Shown here piece after piece: positions 15,828 to 24,899 of a stretch of 64,000 bases of DNA. The position numbers and the translations under genes are program-made. Within the stretch, counting starts at the first letter, position 1. Each line of letters begins with the position of its first letter. The DNA is from Amycolatopsis balhimycina FH 1894. Lineage in GTDB: Bacteria > Actinomycetota > Actinomycetes > Mycobacteriales > Pseudonocardiaceae. The notes beneath the pieces are model-generated. The model was not told the origin of the DNA and did not search any database. It saw nothing but the letters and a program-made list of their open reading frames with translations. Where the stretch lies: positions 7,255,533 through 7,319,532 of the forward strand of contig NZ_KB913037.1 in the NCBI RefSeq assembly GCF_000384295.1, read 5' to 3'.

Positions 15828-17628
15828 GATCGGCACCGTAGGCGGTTCCGCTGACCAGCCGGGCATAACGCCCGTCGCGCGCCAGCAGCTCCTCGTGCGT
15901 CCCGCGCTCGGCGATCCGGCCCTCGTGCAGCACCACGATCTGGTCCGCGTGCTCCACAGTGGACAGCCGGTGCGCGATCGTCAGGGTCGTGCGGCCCGCG
16001 GCGAGCCGGTCGAGCTCGGCCTGCACCGAACGTTCCGTGCGCGTGTCGAGCGCGCTGGTCGCTTCGTCGAGGATGAGCACCGGCGGGTTGCGCAGCAGGA
16101 TCCGCGCGATCGCCATCCGCTGCTTCTCGCCGCCGGAGAACCGGTAACCCCGCTGGCCGACGACGGTGTCGTAGCCCTCGGGCAGCCCGGCGAGGGTGTC
16201 GTGGATGTGCGCGGCCTTCGCGGCGGCCTCGATCTCCTCGTCGGTCGCGTCCGGCTTCGCGAAGCGCAGGTTCTCCCGGACGGTGTCGTGGAAGAGGTAC
16301 GTCTCCTGCGACACCATCCCGACGCCGGCGGCGAGCGAGGCGAGGGTGACGTCCCGGACGTCGACGCCGTCGATCTTCACCGACCCTTCGCTCGCTTCGT
16401 ACAGCCGCGCCACCAGATACGCGAGCGTCGTCTTGCCCGAGCCGGTCGAGCCGACGAGGGCCGTCGTGGTCCCGGCGGGCACGTCGAGGTCGATCTCGCG
16501 AAGCGTCAGCGGCCCGTCTTCGTCGTAGCGGAAGGAGACGCCTCGCATCGAGACGTCGCCGCGGCGCACCTCCAGCACTCGCGCTCCCGGCTTGTCCGCG
16601 ATCTCCACCGGCAGGTCGAGCACTTCGAAGATGCGGCCGAACAGCGCCTTCGACGTCGCCACGTTCTGCCCGATCGTCTGCATCGCGGTGGCCGGCGCGA
16701 CCAGCCGGTTCAGCATGCTGGTGAAGGCCACCACGGTGCCGAGCGAGATCGGCGACGCGCCGCCCGCGAGCGCCAGCCCGGCGATCCAGTAGACCAGCGC
16801 CGGGATCACGGTGAGGCTCATCGCCCGCGACGCGGTCTGCCACCGCCCGGCCAGCGCGGCGGCCCGTTCCAGCGACGCGATCTCCCGTGACTCCGCGCCG
16901 AAGCGTTCGCGCATCGCGCGTTCGTTGCCCATCGTCTTGGCGAGCAGGACGCCGGTGACCGACAGGGACTCCTCGACCATCGTCGTCAGCCGGGCCATCC
17001 GCCGGGTCCGGCCGCGGGCCAGGTTCCGCCGCTTCTTGCCCAGCCGCAGCGTGAACAGCAGGAACAGCGGGACGGCGACCAGCGAGAGCGCCGCGAGCTG
17101 CCAGTCGAGCAGGACCAGCGCCACCGTGATGGCGATCGTCGTGGTCGCGTTCTGCACCACCGACCCGGCGGTCGTGGTGATCACGTTGTCGACGCCGCCG
17201 ATGTCGTTGAAGACCCGCGAGAGCACTTCGCCGCTCTTCGTCCGCGTGAAGAAGCCGAGCGACATCCGCTGCAGGTGGCCGTAGACCGAGACGCGCAGCT
17301 CGTTCATGACCCGCTGCCCGATGGTGTTGGACAACCCGGTCGTGGCGACGCCGAGGGAACCGCTGCCGGCCGCGCAGACGATCATCCCGGCGGCCAGCAG
17401 GCTGATCAGCAGCGTGTTCCGGTGGGGCAGGGCGTCGTCGAGGATCTCGCGCAGCAGGAACGGCGAGACGACGCCGAGGCCGGCCTGCAGGACGATCAGC
17501 GCGAACAGCGCGGTCATGGGCCCGCGGTGCGGGCGGAACAGGCCGGCGATCCGCCGCAGCGGGACCGGCTCGTCGGCGTCGGTGGCCGGTTCGGCGAGCG
17601 ACGGCCGGGGTTTGGTCGCGGAAGTCAT
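15820..17628 (-). CDS. ABC-type multidrug exporter, fused membrane and ATPase domains
   Basis: 602 residues. Residues about 25-320 form a six-helix ABC_membrane domain, and the ATPase follows. Walker A is GSTGSGKTT, the signature is FSGGEKQR, Walker B is VLILDEATSALD and the switch histidine is in IAHRLST. One half-transporter, so it works as a homodimer or with a partner encoded elsewhere; it resembles LmrA/BmrA and lipid-A-exporter-like proteins. I chose ATG 17628 (MTSATKPRP); a GTG at 17664 adds twelve residues. No clear ribosome site is visible for either. marR lies directly downstream and probably regulates it. Confidence 0.9.
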   Translation of the reverse strand: MTSATKPRPSLAEPATDADEPVPLRRIAGLFRPHRGPMTALFALIVLQAGLGVVSPFLLREILDDALPHRNTLLISLLAAGMIVCAAGSGSLGVATTGLSNTIGQRVMNELRVSVYGHLQRMSLGFFTRTKSGEVLSRVFNDIGGVDNVITTTAGSVVQNATTTIAITVALVLLDWQLAALSLVAVPLFLLFTLRLGKKRRNLARGRTRRMARLTTMVEESLSVTGVLLAKTMGNERAMRERFGAESREIASLERAAALAGRWQTASRAMSLTVIPALVYWIAGLALAGGASPISLGTVVAFTSMLNRLVAPATAMQTIGQNVATSKALFGRIFEVLDLPVEIADKPGARVLEVRRGDVSMRGVSFRYDEDGPLTLREIDLDVPAGTTTALVGSTGSGKTTLAYLVARLYEASEGSVKIDGVDVRDVTLASLAAGVGMVSQETYLFHDTVRENLRFAKPDATDEEIEAAAKAAHIHDTLAGLPEGYDTVVGQRGYRFSGGEKQRMAIARILLRNPPVLILDEATSALDTRTERSVQAELDRLAAGRTTLTIAHRLSTVEHADQIVVLHEGRIAERGTHEELLARDGRYARLVSGTAYGADHY

Positions 17629-17708
17629 ACACGCATGTTTACCGAATCTCGCGGGTCTGACCACTGATTTTCGAATTTTGACCAGGCTTTACCCGGTGGA
17701 TCGCGCGC

Positions 17709-17733
17709 TTAGTAGTACACCTATGTGTACTAA
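17709..17733. promoter_or_regulatory. Operator-like palindrome between the ABC exporter and ffh
   Basis: AGTACAC-CTAT-GTGTACT (17714-17731) is a perfect 7-4-7 dyad, extended by TTAGTA and TACTAA at the flanks. It lies 81 bp before the exporter start and 114 bp before ffh. The form suits a TetR, GntR or MarR dimer. No gene for its regulator is evident, and it does not match the marR-proximal repeat. Confidence 0.5.
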
Positions 17734-17846
17734 TCGCGTGCGCGACTTTTGCATACCCGCGAGGCGGGGGACCCGGAGCGACTACCCTTGACAAAGCCGG
17801 CCGAGTCCGGCGCGCCACCATCGACCCAGCTGGAGCGTGCACACCC

Positions 17847-19433
17847 GTGTTCGACACCCTCTCCGATCGGCTCACCGCCGCCCTGCAGACGCTCACGCGC
17901 AAGGGCAAGCTGTCCGACGCCGACATCGACGCCACCGCGCGCGAGATCCGCATCGCGCTGCTGGAGGCCGACGTGGCCCTCGGCGTGGTCAAGACCTTCA
18001 TCGCGAGGATCAAGGAACGGGCGAAGGGCGCCGAGGTCTCGCAGGCGCTCAACCCCGCGCAGCAGGTCATCAAGATCGTCAACGAGGAGCTCGTCGGCAT
18101 CCTCGGCGGCGAGACGCGCCGGCTCAGCCTGGCCAAGACGCCGCCGACCGTGATCATGCTCGCCGGTCTGCAAGGTGCCGGTAAGACGACGCTCGCCGGC
18201 AAGCTCGCGCTGTGGCTGAAGAAGCAGGGCCACGCGCCGATGCTGGTCGCCTGCGACCTCCAGCGCCCGAACGCCGTCACGCAGCTGCAGGTCGTCGGCG
18301 AGCGAGCCGGGGTCACAGTCTTCGCTCCACATCCGGGCGCGACAGCGACCGGTGCATCAGCACAGCCCGGCAACGGCGTCGGCGACCCGGTCGACGTCGC
18401 CCGCCGCGCCATCGCCGAGGCCAAGCACGCGCAGCACGACGTCGTCGTGGTCGACACCGCGGGCCGCCTGGGTGTCGACGAAGAGCTGATGAAGCAGGCC
18501 GCCGACATCCGCGACGCGGTCGAGCCGGACGAGGTCCTGTTCGTCGTCGACGCGATGATCGGCCAGGACGCCGTGACGACGGCCGAGGCGTTCCGCGACG
18601 GCGTCGGCTTCACCGGCGTCGTGCTGACCAAGCTCGACGGCGACGCCCGCGGTGGTGCCGCGCTGAGCGTCCGCGAGGTCACCGGCCAGCCGATCCTGTT
18701 CGCCTCCAACGGCGAGAAGCTCGAGGACTTCGACACCTTCCACCCGGACCGGATGGCGTCACGGATCCTCGGCATGGGTGACGTGCTCACCCTGATCGAG
18801 CACGCCGAGCAGGCCTTCGACCAGCAGCAGGCAGAGAAGGCCGCGGAGAAGCTGTCGAGCGGCCAGCTCACCCTGGAGGACTTCCTCGAGCAGATGCTGG
18901 CGGTCCGCAAGATGGGCCCGATCGGCAACCTGCTCGGCATGCTCCCTGGCGCGGGCCAGATGAAGGACCAGCTGGCCCAGGTCGACGACAAGCACCTGGA
19001 CCGGCTGCAGGCGATCATCCGCGGCATGACGCCTGCCGAGCGCGCGGACCCGAAGATGATCAACGGTTCGCGCCGGCTGCGCATCGCCAACGGCTCCGGC
19101 GTCACCGTCCGCGAGGTTAACGACCTGGTCAACCGGTTCTTCGAAGCCCGCAAGATGATGGCTCAGATGGCGGGCCGGTTCGGCTTCGGCGGCGGGGGCG
19201 GCTCGAAGTCCCGCAAGGGCAAGAAGGGCAAGAAGGGCGGGCGCGGCCCGACGCAGCCCAAGGTCCGCGGCGCACTCCCTGGAGGTTTCAGCCCGGGCGG
19301 CATGCCGATGCTGCCTCCCGGCGGGCAGCTGCCCGGCGGGATGCCCGACCTGTCGCAGCTCGGCGGCATGAACGAAGTCCCGGGCTTCGACCCGACGAAG
19401 TTCAAGCTGCCGAAGAACCCCAAGGACAATTGA
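17847..19433 (+). CDS. ffh: Signal recognition particle GTPase Ffh
   Basis: 528 residues from GTG 17847. The N domain helices lead into the G domain with GLQGAGKTT (about 108), DLQRPNA, DTAGRLG and TKLDGDARGG. The methionine-rich M domain (about 315-450) includes MGPIGNLLGMLPGAGQMK and RRLRIANGSGVTVREVN. The tail is very Gly/Pro-rich with a lysine block (KSRKGKKGKKGGRG) and GGMP repeats, longer than in E. coli. Between the G3-proximal motifs the loop FAPHPGATATGASAQPGNG is about ten residues longer than in short Ffh proteins. It binds 4.5S RNA and targets nascent membrane proteins to the translocon. Confidence 0.96.
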   Translation: MFDTLSDRLTAALQTLTRKGKLSDADIDATAREIRIALLEADVALGVVKTFIARIKERAKGAEVSQALNPAQQVIKIVNEELVGILGGETRRLSLAKTPPTVIMLAGLQGAGKTTLAGKLALWLKKQGHAPMLVACDLQRPNAVTQLQVVGERAGVTVFAPHPGATATGASAQPGNGVGDPVDVARRAIAEAKHAQHDVVVVDTAGRLGVDEELMKQAADIRDAVEPDEVLFVVDAMIGQDAVTTAEAFRDGVGFTGVVLTKLDGDARGGAALSVREVTGQPILFASNGEKLEDFDTFHPDRMASRILGMGDVLTLIEHAEQAFDQQQAEKAAEKLSSGQLTLEDFLEQMLAVRKMGPIGNLLGMLPGAGQMKDQLAQVDDKHLDRLQAIIRGMTPAERADPKMINGSRRLRIANGSGVTVREVNDLVNRFFEARKMMAQMAGRFGFGGGGGSKSRKGKKGKKGGRGPTQPKVRGALPGGFSPGGMPMLPPGGQLPGGMPDLSQLGGMNEVPGFDPTKFKLPKNPKDN

Positions 19434-20506
19434 GCACCGCGCTCCACGCCGCCGGGGTGATCCTGCCCGGCGGCGAGCCGGGGGAACTGTGGATCACCGG
19501 CGGCCGGATCTCGTTCGAGCCGGTGCCTGGCGCCGAGACGCTCGGCCGGGACGTCTTCCTCGTGCCCGGCCTGGTCGACGCGCACTGTCACCCCGGCATC
19601 GGCGTCGGCGGCCCCGTCTCGCTGGAGGAAGCGGCCGCGCAAGCCGTGGCCGACCGTGACGCGGGCACCCTGCTGATCCGCGACTGCGGCCTGCCGATCG
19701 ACGTCCGGCCGCTGCAGCGGCGGGCCGACCCGCCGGCGATCATCCGCTCCGGGCGGCACCTCGCCCTGGCCAAGCGCTACATCCCCGGTCTCGGCCTTGA
19801 GCTGGAGGACCCGGCGCAGCTGCCGGACGCCGTCGCCGAGCAGACCCGCGACGGCGACGGCTGGGTCAAGCTCGTCGGAGACTGGATCGATCGCGGGGTG
19901 GGCGACCTCGCGCCGCTGTGGCCGGACGACGTCCTGACCGAAGCCGTCAAGGTCGCGCACGACCACGGCGCCCGCGTCACCGCGCACGTGTTCGGCGAAG
20001 CCGCGATGCCCGGGCTGATCGCGTCCGGCATCGACTGCCTGGAACACGGCACCGGCCTGAGCGCCGGCCAGCTGGCCGAGCTGGCGCGCCACGACATCGC
20101 GCTCGTGCCCACGCTGATCAACATCGAGAACTTCCCGGGCATCGCCGACAAAGCGGGCAAGTACCCGGTGTACGCGGACCACATGCGGGCGCTGCACGCC
20201 GGCGTCGGCGAGATGGTCGCTTCCGCCATCGAGGCGGGCGTACGCGTCTACGCGGGCAGCGACGCCGGTGGCCTGGTCGAACACGGCAGGCTCGTCGACG
20301 AGATCGAGGCGCTCCACCGCGCCGGCATGACCCGGGAGCAGGCCCTCGCGAGCGCGTCCTGGGCGGCCCGAGACTGGCTGGGCCACCCCGGTATCGCCGA
20401 CGGCGCGCCCGCCGACCTGCTCGTCTACCCGAGCGACCCGCGCGCGGACCTGGATGTCCTCCGGCATCCCTCGCACATCGTGCTCGGCGGTGTCGTGTAC
20501 GCGTGA
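19430..20506 (+). CDS. Amidohydrolase family protein
   Basis: 358 residues from a TTG that overlaps the ffh stop (TTGA), so it is translationally coupled. The metal-binding HxH is in VDAHCHPG, the further ligands are in VTAHVFGE and CLEHGTG, and the catalytic aspartate is in YAGSDAGG. This is the imidazolonepropionase/prolidase-like branch of the TIM-barrel amidohydrolases. The substrate is unknown. Genes of this type often follow ffh in Pseudonocardiaceae, but I see no functional link. Confidence 0.85.
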   Translation: MSTALHAAGVILPGGEPGELWITGGRISFEPVPGAETLGRDVFLVPGLVDAHCHPGIGVGGPVSLEEAAAQAVADRDAGTLLIRDCGLPIDVRPLQRRADPPAIIRSGRHLALAKRYIPGLGLELEDPAQLPDAVAEQTRDGDGWVKLVGDWIDRGVGDLAPLWPDDVLTEAVKVAHDHGARVTAHVFGEAAMPGLIASGIDCLEHGTGLSAGQLAELARHDIALVPTLINIENFPGIADKAGKYPVYADHMRALHAGVGEMVASAIEAGVRVYAGSDAGGLVEHGRLVDEIEALHRAGMTREQALASASWAARDWLGHPGIADGAPADLLVYPSDPRADLDVLRHPSHIVLGGVVYA

Positions 20507-20538
20507 CCCCCGCTGATTTCCTTGCGGGGTCGGCACTT

Positions 20539-20544
20539 TAGCGT
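20539..20544 (+). promoter_or_regulatory. -10 hexamer of the CPBP gene (leaderless)
   Basis: TAGCGT followed by seven bases and the GTG at 20552. A good -35 is lacking. Confidence 0.4.
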
Positions 20545-20551
20545 GGGGCCC

Positions 20552-21277
20552 GTGACGGACGACGACGGTGCACGGCGCGTGCTGGGCGCGCACTGGTGTT
20601 TCGTGGCGTTCTTCGCGGGGATCGCCGGCTACTACCTGGCCAACCTGATCATCGCCGCCGCGGTCAACCGCAACGTCGGCGAGTTCGACCCCCTGGAGCT
20701 GCGCGACATCGGCCCGCTCCTGATCCTGGCGTTCGTGCCCAACCTGCTGCTCGGCCTCGGCCCGGCGGCGGCGTCGTGGCGCTGGGGCGAAGGGCTGCGT
20801 GCCGACTTCGGCCTCAAGCCGACCTGGCGCGACGTCCGGATCGGCCTCGCGTGCGGGGTGCTCGCGCTGGTCGTCGGCTACCTGCTCAACCTGGTGCTGA
20901 TCGCGGTCTACGGCGCCGACGACGTCTCGGACAGCCCGCTGACCGACCTCGCCGACACCTTCGACGGCGACACGGTGTGGCTGGTGCTCGCCGCGGTGAT
21001 CGTCATCGCCGGCGCGCCGATCACCGAGGAACTGCTGGTCCGCGGCACGCTGTGGAACGCGCTGTCGTTCCACCGGATCCCGCCGTGGGTGGTGCTCCTG
21101 CTCACGTCGCTGGTGTTCGCCCAGCTGCACGGCGAGCCGACCCGCACGATCGCCCTGTTCGGCCAGGGCATCGCGATGGGACTGGCCCGCCACCTGTCCG
21201 GCCGGGTCAGCGCGGGCGTGATCGCCCACGCGGCCAACAACCTGCCGCCCGCGGTCCTGCTGTTCGTCGCGCACTAG
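20552..21277 (+). CDS. CPBP-family intramembrane glutamic endopeptidase, first of two
   Basis: 241 residues from GTG 20552, with about eight membrane segments. The Abi/CPBP motifs are present: EELLVRG (Glu-Glu and Arg, motif 1), the FAQLHG histidine (motif 2) and HAANN near the end (motif 3). Members are Rce1-like membrane proteases or bacteriocin self-immunity proteins. The GTG is preceded by TAGCGT at leaderless spacing. A paralogous gene follows 122 bp later. The substrate is unknown. Confidence 0.85.
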   Translation: MTDDDGARRVLGAHWCFVAFFAGIAGYYLANLIIAAAVNRNVGEFDPLELRDIGPLLILAFVPNLLLGLGPAAASWRWGEGLRADFGLKPTWRDVRIGLACGVLALVVGYLLNLVLIAVYGADDVSDSPLTDLADTFDGDTVWLVLAAVIVIAGAPITEELLVRGTLWNALSFHRIPPWVVLLLTSLVFAQLHGEPTRTIALFGQGIAMGLARHLSGRVSAGVIAHAANNLPPAVLLFVAH

Positions 21278-21399
21278 ACATGCGCAGTGGACGCATTGGA
21301 CGTTGCGCAGATTGATGGACAGTAGCGGGACGGATACTGTGAGATCACATCCCGGCGGCTAGGCTCGAGGCAGGAGCCGAGCGACGCGGAGGGCAAGGC

Positions 21400-22203
21400 G
21401 TGACCACTTCCCAGCCTCGGGACCCGGCTCCCGACGCGACGCCGTTCCCCGAACCGGAGGAGCCCGCCGCGACCGCCTTCCTCCCGTCCCCGCCGCGCCA
21501 CCGATGGGGCTTCGGGGCGTTCCTGCTCGTCGAGGCGACCCTGCTGGCGTCCGCGGCCTTCGTGTCCGTGCTCGTCGGCGACACCGATCCCGGCCCGCTG
21601 CCGATGCGCGTCGTGCTGCTCGGCACGATGCTGCCGACGATGATCGCGGCCGGGGTCGCCGTGCTGGTCACCTACGTGCGCGGCAACGGGCCGGTGGCCG
21701 ACCTGCGGCTCGAGTGGCGCTGGGCCGACGTCAAGACCGGCTTCCGGTACGGCTGCGTGGGGCTCGTCTTCACCACCCTCGGCGCCTACCTCTGGACGCA
21801 GCTGGTCGGCAACGCCCACGCGACGTCGGCGATCAGCGCGCTGGTCGAGGACCGCACGATGTCGGTGTCGGCGGCCTTGGTGATGTTCGTCTACCTCTGG
21901 CTGCTCGGCCCGATCTGCGAAGAGATCATCTACCGCGGCCTCCTCTGGGGAGCCGCGGAGCAGTTGCAGTGGCGCAGCGAGCGCTGGGGCCGCGTCGCGG
22001 CGTTCCTGCTGTCCACGGCGGTGTTCGCGGCCAGCCACCTGGAGCCGCTGCGGACGACGTTGCTGCTGGTCATCGCGGTGCCGATCGGCCTGGCGCGGCT
22101 GGTCACCGGCCGCCTGCCGGGCAGCATCGTCGCGCACCAGGTGAACAACTTCCTCCCGGCGCTCACCATCCTGCTCGGGGCGCTCGGAGTGACCTCTTTC
22201 TAG
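21400..22203 (+). CDS. CPBP-family intramembrane glutamic endopeptidase, second of two
   Basis: 267 residues. A proline-rich cytosolic N-terminus (residues 1-35) precedes about seven membrane segments. Motif 1 is EEIIYRG, motif 2 is FAASHLEP and motif 3 is HQVNN. It is a tandem paralogue of the preceding gene, but the two have diverged strongly. GGAGGG lies 8 bp before the GTG start and TAGGCT at 21359-21364 may be its -10, so it is probably transcribed on its own. Confidence 0.85.
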   Translation: MTTSQPRDPAPDATPFPEPEEPAATAFLPSPPRHRWGFGAFLLVEATLLASAAFVSVLVGDTDPGPLPMRVVLLGTMLPTMIAAGVAVLVTYVRGNGPVADLRLEWRWADVKTGFRYGCVGLVFTTLGAYLWTQLVGNAHATSAISALVEDRTMSVSAALVMFVYLWLLGPICEEIIYRGLLWGAAEQLQWRSERWGRVAAFLLSTAVFAASHLEPLRTTLLLVIAVPIGLARLVTGRLPGSIVAHQVNNFLPALTILLGALGVTSF

Positions 22204-22234
22204 GCCTGTTTCCGGTCCCGGGAGCGCCGTCTGG

Positions 22235-22240
22235 CAGAAT
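22235..22240 (+). promoter_or_regulatory. Probable -10 of the rpsP operon
   Basis: CAGAAT in the context CTGGCAGAATGGC lies 134 bp before rpsP; no convincing -35 is present. The remaining leader (about 22247-22374) has no obvious open frame. Confidence 0.35.
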
Positions 22241-22374
22241 GGCACACTGCTTGCTTCCGCCGGACCCTCTCACCGTGCGAAAGCTCCTGACCTTCGGGTG
22301 CCCGCGTCCGTGTCCCCACTCGGATCGCGAGTGCCCACCCCAGCATCAGAGAGATACGAGGAGTACCCACACCC

Positions 22375-22818
22375 GTGGCCGTCAAGATCAAGCTGCAGCG
22401 CCTCGGCAAGATCCGTGCGCCGTACTACCGCATCATCGTCGCCGACGCGCGCACCCGCCGGGACGGCAAGGCCATCGAGACGATCGGCAAGTACCACCCG
22501 AAGGAAGAGCCGAGCCTGATCGAGGTCGTCTCCGAGCGCGCCCAGTACTGGCTGAACGTCGGCGCGCAGCCGACCGAGCCGGTCCAGCGCCTGCTGGAGA
22601 TCACCGGTGACTGGCAGAAGTTCAAGGGTCTGCCGGGCGCCGAGGGCACCCTGAAGGTGGCCGAGCCGAAGCCGTCCAAGCAGGACCTGTTCAACGCGGC
22701 GCTCGCCGCGGCCGGCGAGGAGCCCTCCACCGAGGCCACCACGCCGAAGAAGAAGTCCGCCCCGAAGAAGGCCGAGGCCGAGAAGGCAGAGGCTGCTGAG
22801 GGCGAGAAGTCCGAGTGA
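22375..22818 (+). CDS. rpsP: 30S ribosomal protein S16 (bS16)
   Basis: 147 residues from a GTG with ACGAGGAG upstream. The conserved S16 domain covers residues 1-85 ([19 protein letters not shown] is the hallmark start). The remaining ~60 residues are an Ala/Lys/Glu-rich tail typical of actinobacterial S16. It is the first gene of rpsP-khpA-rimM-trmD. Confidence 0.97.
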   Translation: MAVKIKLQRLGKIRAPYYRIIVADARTRRDGKAIETIGKYHPKEEPSLIEVVSERAQYWLNVGAQPTEPVQRLLEITGDWQKFKGLPGAEGTLKVAEPKPSKQDLFNAALAAAGEEPSTEATTPKKKSAPKKAEAEKAEAAEGEKSE

Positions 22819-23054
22819 GTTTCCTCGCGGACTCCCTCGAGCACCTGGTGCGCGGGATCGTCGACAACCCGGACGAGGTCCGGGTCGAGCTGCTGACCAC
22901 GCGCCGTGGCCGCACGCTCGAGGTGCACGTGCACCCCGACGACCTCGGCAAGGTGATCGGCCGGGGCGGTCGCACGGCGACCGCCCTGCGCACCGTCATG
23001 GGCGGCATCGGTGGCCGCGGCGTCCGCGTGGACGTCGTCGACACGGACCGCTGA
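22815..23054 (+). CDS. khpA: KH-domain RNA-binding protein KhpA
   Basis: 79 residues, a single KH domain with the GxxG loop in VIGRGGRTA at about residue 51. It starts at a GTG overlapping the rpsP stop (GTGA), so the two are coupled. KhpA with KhpB binds many RNAs and affects cell division and elongation in Gram-positive bacteria. Its place between rpsP and rimM is the standard one in actinobacteria. Confidence 0.95.
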   Translation: MSFLADSLEHLVRGIVDNPDEVRVELLTTRRGRTLEVHVHPDDLGKVIGRGGRTATALRTVMGGIGGRGVRVDVVDTDR

Positions 23055-23083
23055 GCCCCTGTGTCGGATTCGAAACGGTCAGG

Positions 23084-23599
23084 ATGAACGTCGTAGTGAT
23101 CGGCCGCATCGCGAAGGCGCACGGCATCCGCGGTGAACTCGCCGTGGACGTGCGCACGGACTCGCCGGGCGAGCGGTTCAAGATCGGTGCGGCCGTCACG
23201 ACGAAGCTGCGTGACGGCAGCAAGAGGGAACTCACCATCGCAGCCGCCCGCGAACACAGCGGGCGGCTGCTGGTGCGTTTCGAGGAGGTCCTCACGCGCG
23301 ACGTCGCCGAGACGCTGCGGGGCGCCCTCCTGCTCGCCGACACCGACACGCTGCCGCCGACGTCGGACCCCGACGAGTTCTACGACCACGAGCTGGCCGG
23401 CCTGCGGGCCGAGCTGGTGGACGGCACCGTCGTGGGCAAGGTGGTCGAAATCGTCCACTCGCCCGCCGGCGAGCTCCTGGAGCTCGACGTCGACGGCCGC
23501 GAGGTGCTGGTGCCGTTCGTCTACGCGATCGTCCCCACGGTGGACGTCGCGGGCGGCCGGGTCGTGCTCGACCCGCCGGAAGGGCTCCTGGACGCCTGA
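23084..23599 (+). CDS. rimM: Ribosome maturation factor RimM
   Basis: 171 residues. The N-terminal beta-barrel starts [18 protein letters not shown], the family hallmark, and the C-terminal PRC barrel spans about 95-170 ([11 protein letters not shown]). RimM binds S19 and assists processing of the 30S head. It lies 29 bp after khpA and is followed after one base by trmD. Confidence 0.96.
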   Translation: MNVVVIGRIAKAHGIRGELAVDVRTDSPGERFKIGAAVTTKLRDGSKRELTIAAAREHSGRLLVRFEEVLTRDVAETLRGALLLADTDTLPPTSDPDEFYDHELAGLRAELVDGTVVGKVVEIVHSPAGELLELDVDGREVLVPFVYAIVPTVDVAGGRVVLDPPEGLLDA

Positions 23600-23600
23600 G

Positions 23601-24347
23601 ATGCGGATCGACGTCGTCACGATCTTCCCCGAATACCTCGACCCGCTGCGCGCCGCGCTGCTGGGCCGGGCGATCGACCGCGGCCTGATCGAGGTCGGCG
23701 TGCACGACCTGCGCGAGTGGACGCACGACGTGCACCGCGCGGTCGACGACGCGCCGTACGGCGGCGGCCCCGGCATGGTGATGAAGCCGCAGATCTGGGG
23801 CCCGGCGCTGGACGACGTCTGCCGTCCCGAGACGCGGCTCGTCGTGCCGACGCCGGCGGGCAGGCCGTTCACCCAGGAGCTGGCCCACGCCTACGCGGCG
23901 GAGAAGCACCTGGTGTTCGCCTGCGGCCGGTACGAGGGCATCGACCAGCGGGTCGTCGACGACGCGGCGCGTCGCATGCCGGTCGACGAGGTGTCGATCG
24001 GCGACTACGTGCTGGTCGGCGGCGAAGCGGCGGTGCTGGTCATCGTCGAGGCCGTCGTCCGGCTGCTGCCCGGGGTGCTCGGCAACGCGCGTTCGGCTGC
24101 CGAGGACTCCTTCTCCGACGGCCTGCTCGAAGGGCCGAGCTACACGCGCCCGGAGGTGTGGCGGGACCTGGCGGTGCCCGACGTCCTGCGGTCCGGAAAC
24201 CACGCGCTGATCGACCGCTGGCGGCGTGACCAGGCCCTCGAGCGCACGGCCCGCCGCCGACCCGATCTCCTGGCGGCGCTGCCGGAAGGTAGTCTCGACA
24301 AGCACGATCGCGGGGTCCTGGAGGGCTTGGATCCCGAGCAGGCCTAG
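23601..24347 (+). CDS. trmD: tRNA (guanine-37-N1) methyltransferase TrmD
   Basis: 248 residues from ATG 23601, one base after the rimM stop. The SPOUT fold is recognisable by [41 protein letters not shown] (the trefoil-knot SAM site) and [13 protein letters not shown]. It makes m1G37 in tRNAs and prevents frameshifting. Length and motifs are complete. Confidence 0.97.
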   Translation: MRIDVVTIFPEYLDPLRAALLGRAIDRGLIEVGVHDLREWTHDVHRAVDDAPYGGGPGMVMKPQIWGPALDDVCRPETRLVVPTPAGRPFTQELAHAYAAEKHLVFACGRYEGIDQRVVDDAARRMPVDEVSIGDYVLVGGEAAVLVIVEAVVRLLPGVLGNARSAAEDSFSDGLLEGPSYTRPEVWRDLAVPDVLRSGNHALIDRWRRDQALERTARRRPDLLAALPEGSLDKHDRGVLEGLDPEQA

Positions 24348-24377
24348 GGCCGGTTCGCCCGGCCCGATCCCGGTCTG

Positions 24378-24383
24378 TAAACT
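24378..24383 (+). promoter_or_regulatory. -10 of rplS
   Basis: TAAACT with a weak TTCGCC 18 bp upstream. It leaves a leader of about 110 nt before the rplS ATG at 24500, which could hold an L19-type control element, but no motif is certain. Confidence 0.4.
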
Positions 24384-24499
24384 TGACCGGTGCCGTGGGC
24401 GCGAGTAAAGCCCACCAACAGCCCCCTGGTCGCCCGCAGCGGTTCCGTTGCGCGCCGGGATCTGTACGCAAGCCATACGAAGACGAGGACGGACCACCG

Positions 24500-24868
24500 A
24501 TGAACACCCTGGACGCGCTGGACAAGCAGTCGCTGCGTTCCGACATCCCGGACTTCCGCCCGGGCGACACGCTCAAGGTGCACGTCCGCGTCATCGAGGG
24601 CAACCGCGAGCGCAACCAGGTCTTCCAGGGCGTCGTGATCCGCCGTCAGGGCGGCGGCATCCGGGAGACCTTCACCGTTCGCAAGGTGTCCTTCGGCGTC
24701 GGCGTGGAGCGCACCTTCCCGGTGCACTCGCCGAACATTGCTCAGGTCGAGGTCCACAAGCGCGGTGACGTGCGGCGCGCGAAGCTGTACTACCTGCGCG
24801 ACTTGCGCGGCAAGAAGGCCAAGATCAAGGAGCGTCGCGAGAACCGCGAGACGGCTTCGGCTAACTGA
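24500..24868 (+). CDS. rplS: 50S ribosomal protein L19 (bL19)
   Basis: 122 residues from ATG 24500 with ACGAGGA upstream; the open frame upstream is untranslated leader. The conserved sections [19 protein letters not shown] and [14 protein letters not shown] are present. It lies at the 30S/50S interface. The leader suggests it is transcribed separately from trmD, although read-through is possible. Confidence 0.97.
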   Translation: MNTLDALDKQSLRSDIPDFRPGDTLKVHVRVIEGNRERNQVFQGVVIRRQGGGIRETFTVRKVSFGVGVERTFPVHSPNIAQVEVHKRGDVRRAKLYYLRDLRGKKAKIKERRENRETASAN

Positions 24869-24887
24869 GTCACAACCCGGTTACCGG

Positions 24888-24893
24888 TAGCCT
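24888..24893 (+). promoter_or_regulatory. -10 hexamer of lepB (leaderless)
   Basis: TAGCCT, six bases, then the GTG start at 24900. No ribosome site lies in between. Confidence 0.5.
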
Positions 24894-24899
24894 GACGAC

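Noticed and set aside
17788..17793. TTGACA as the -35 of ffh
   Set aside because: No -10 at a useful distance downstream; the next bases are uniformly GC-rich.
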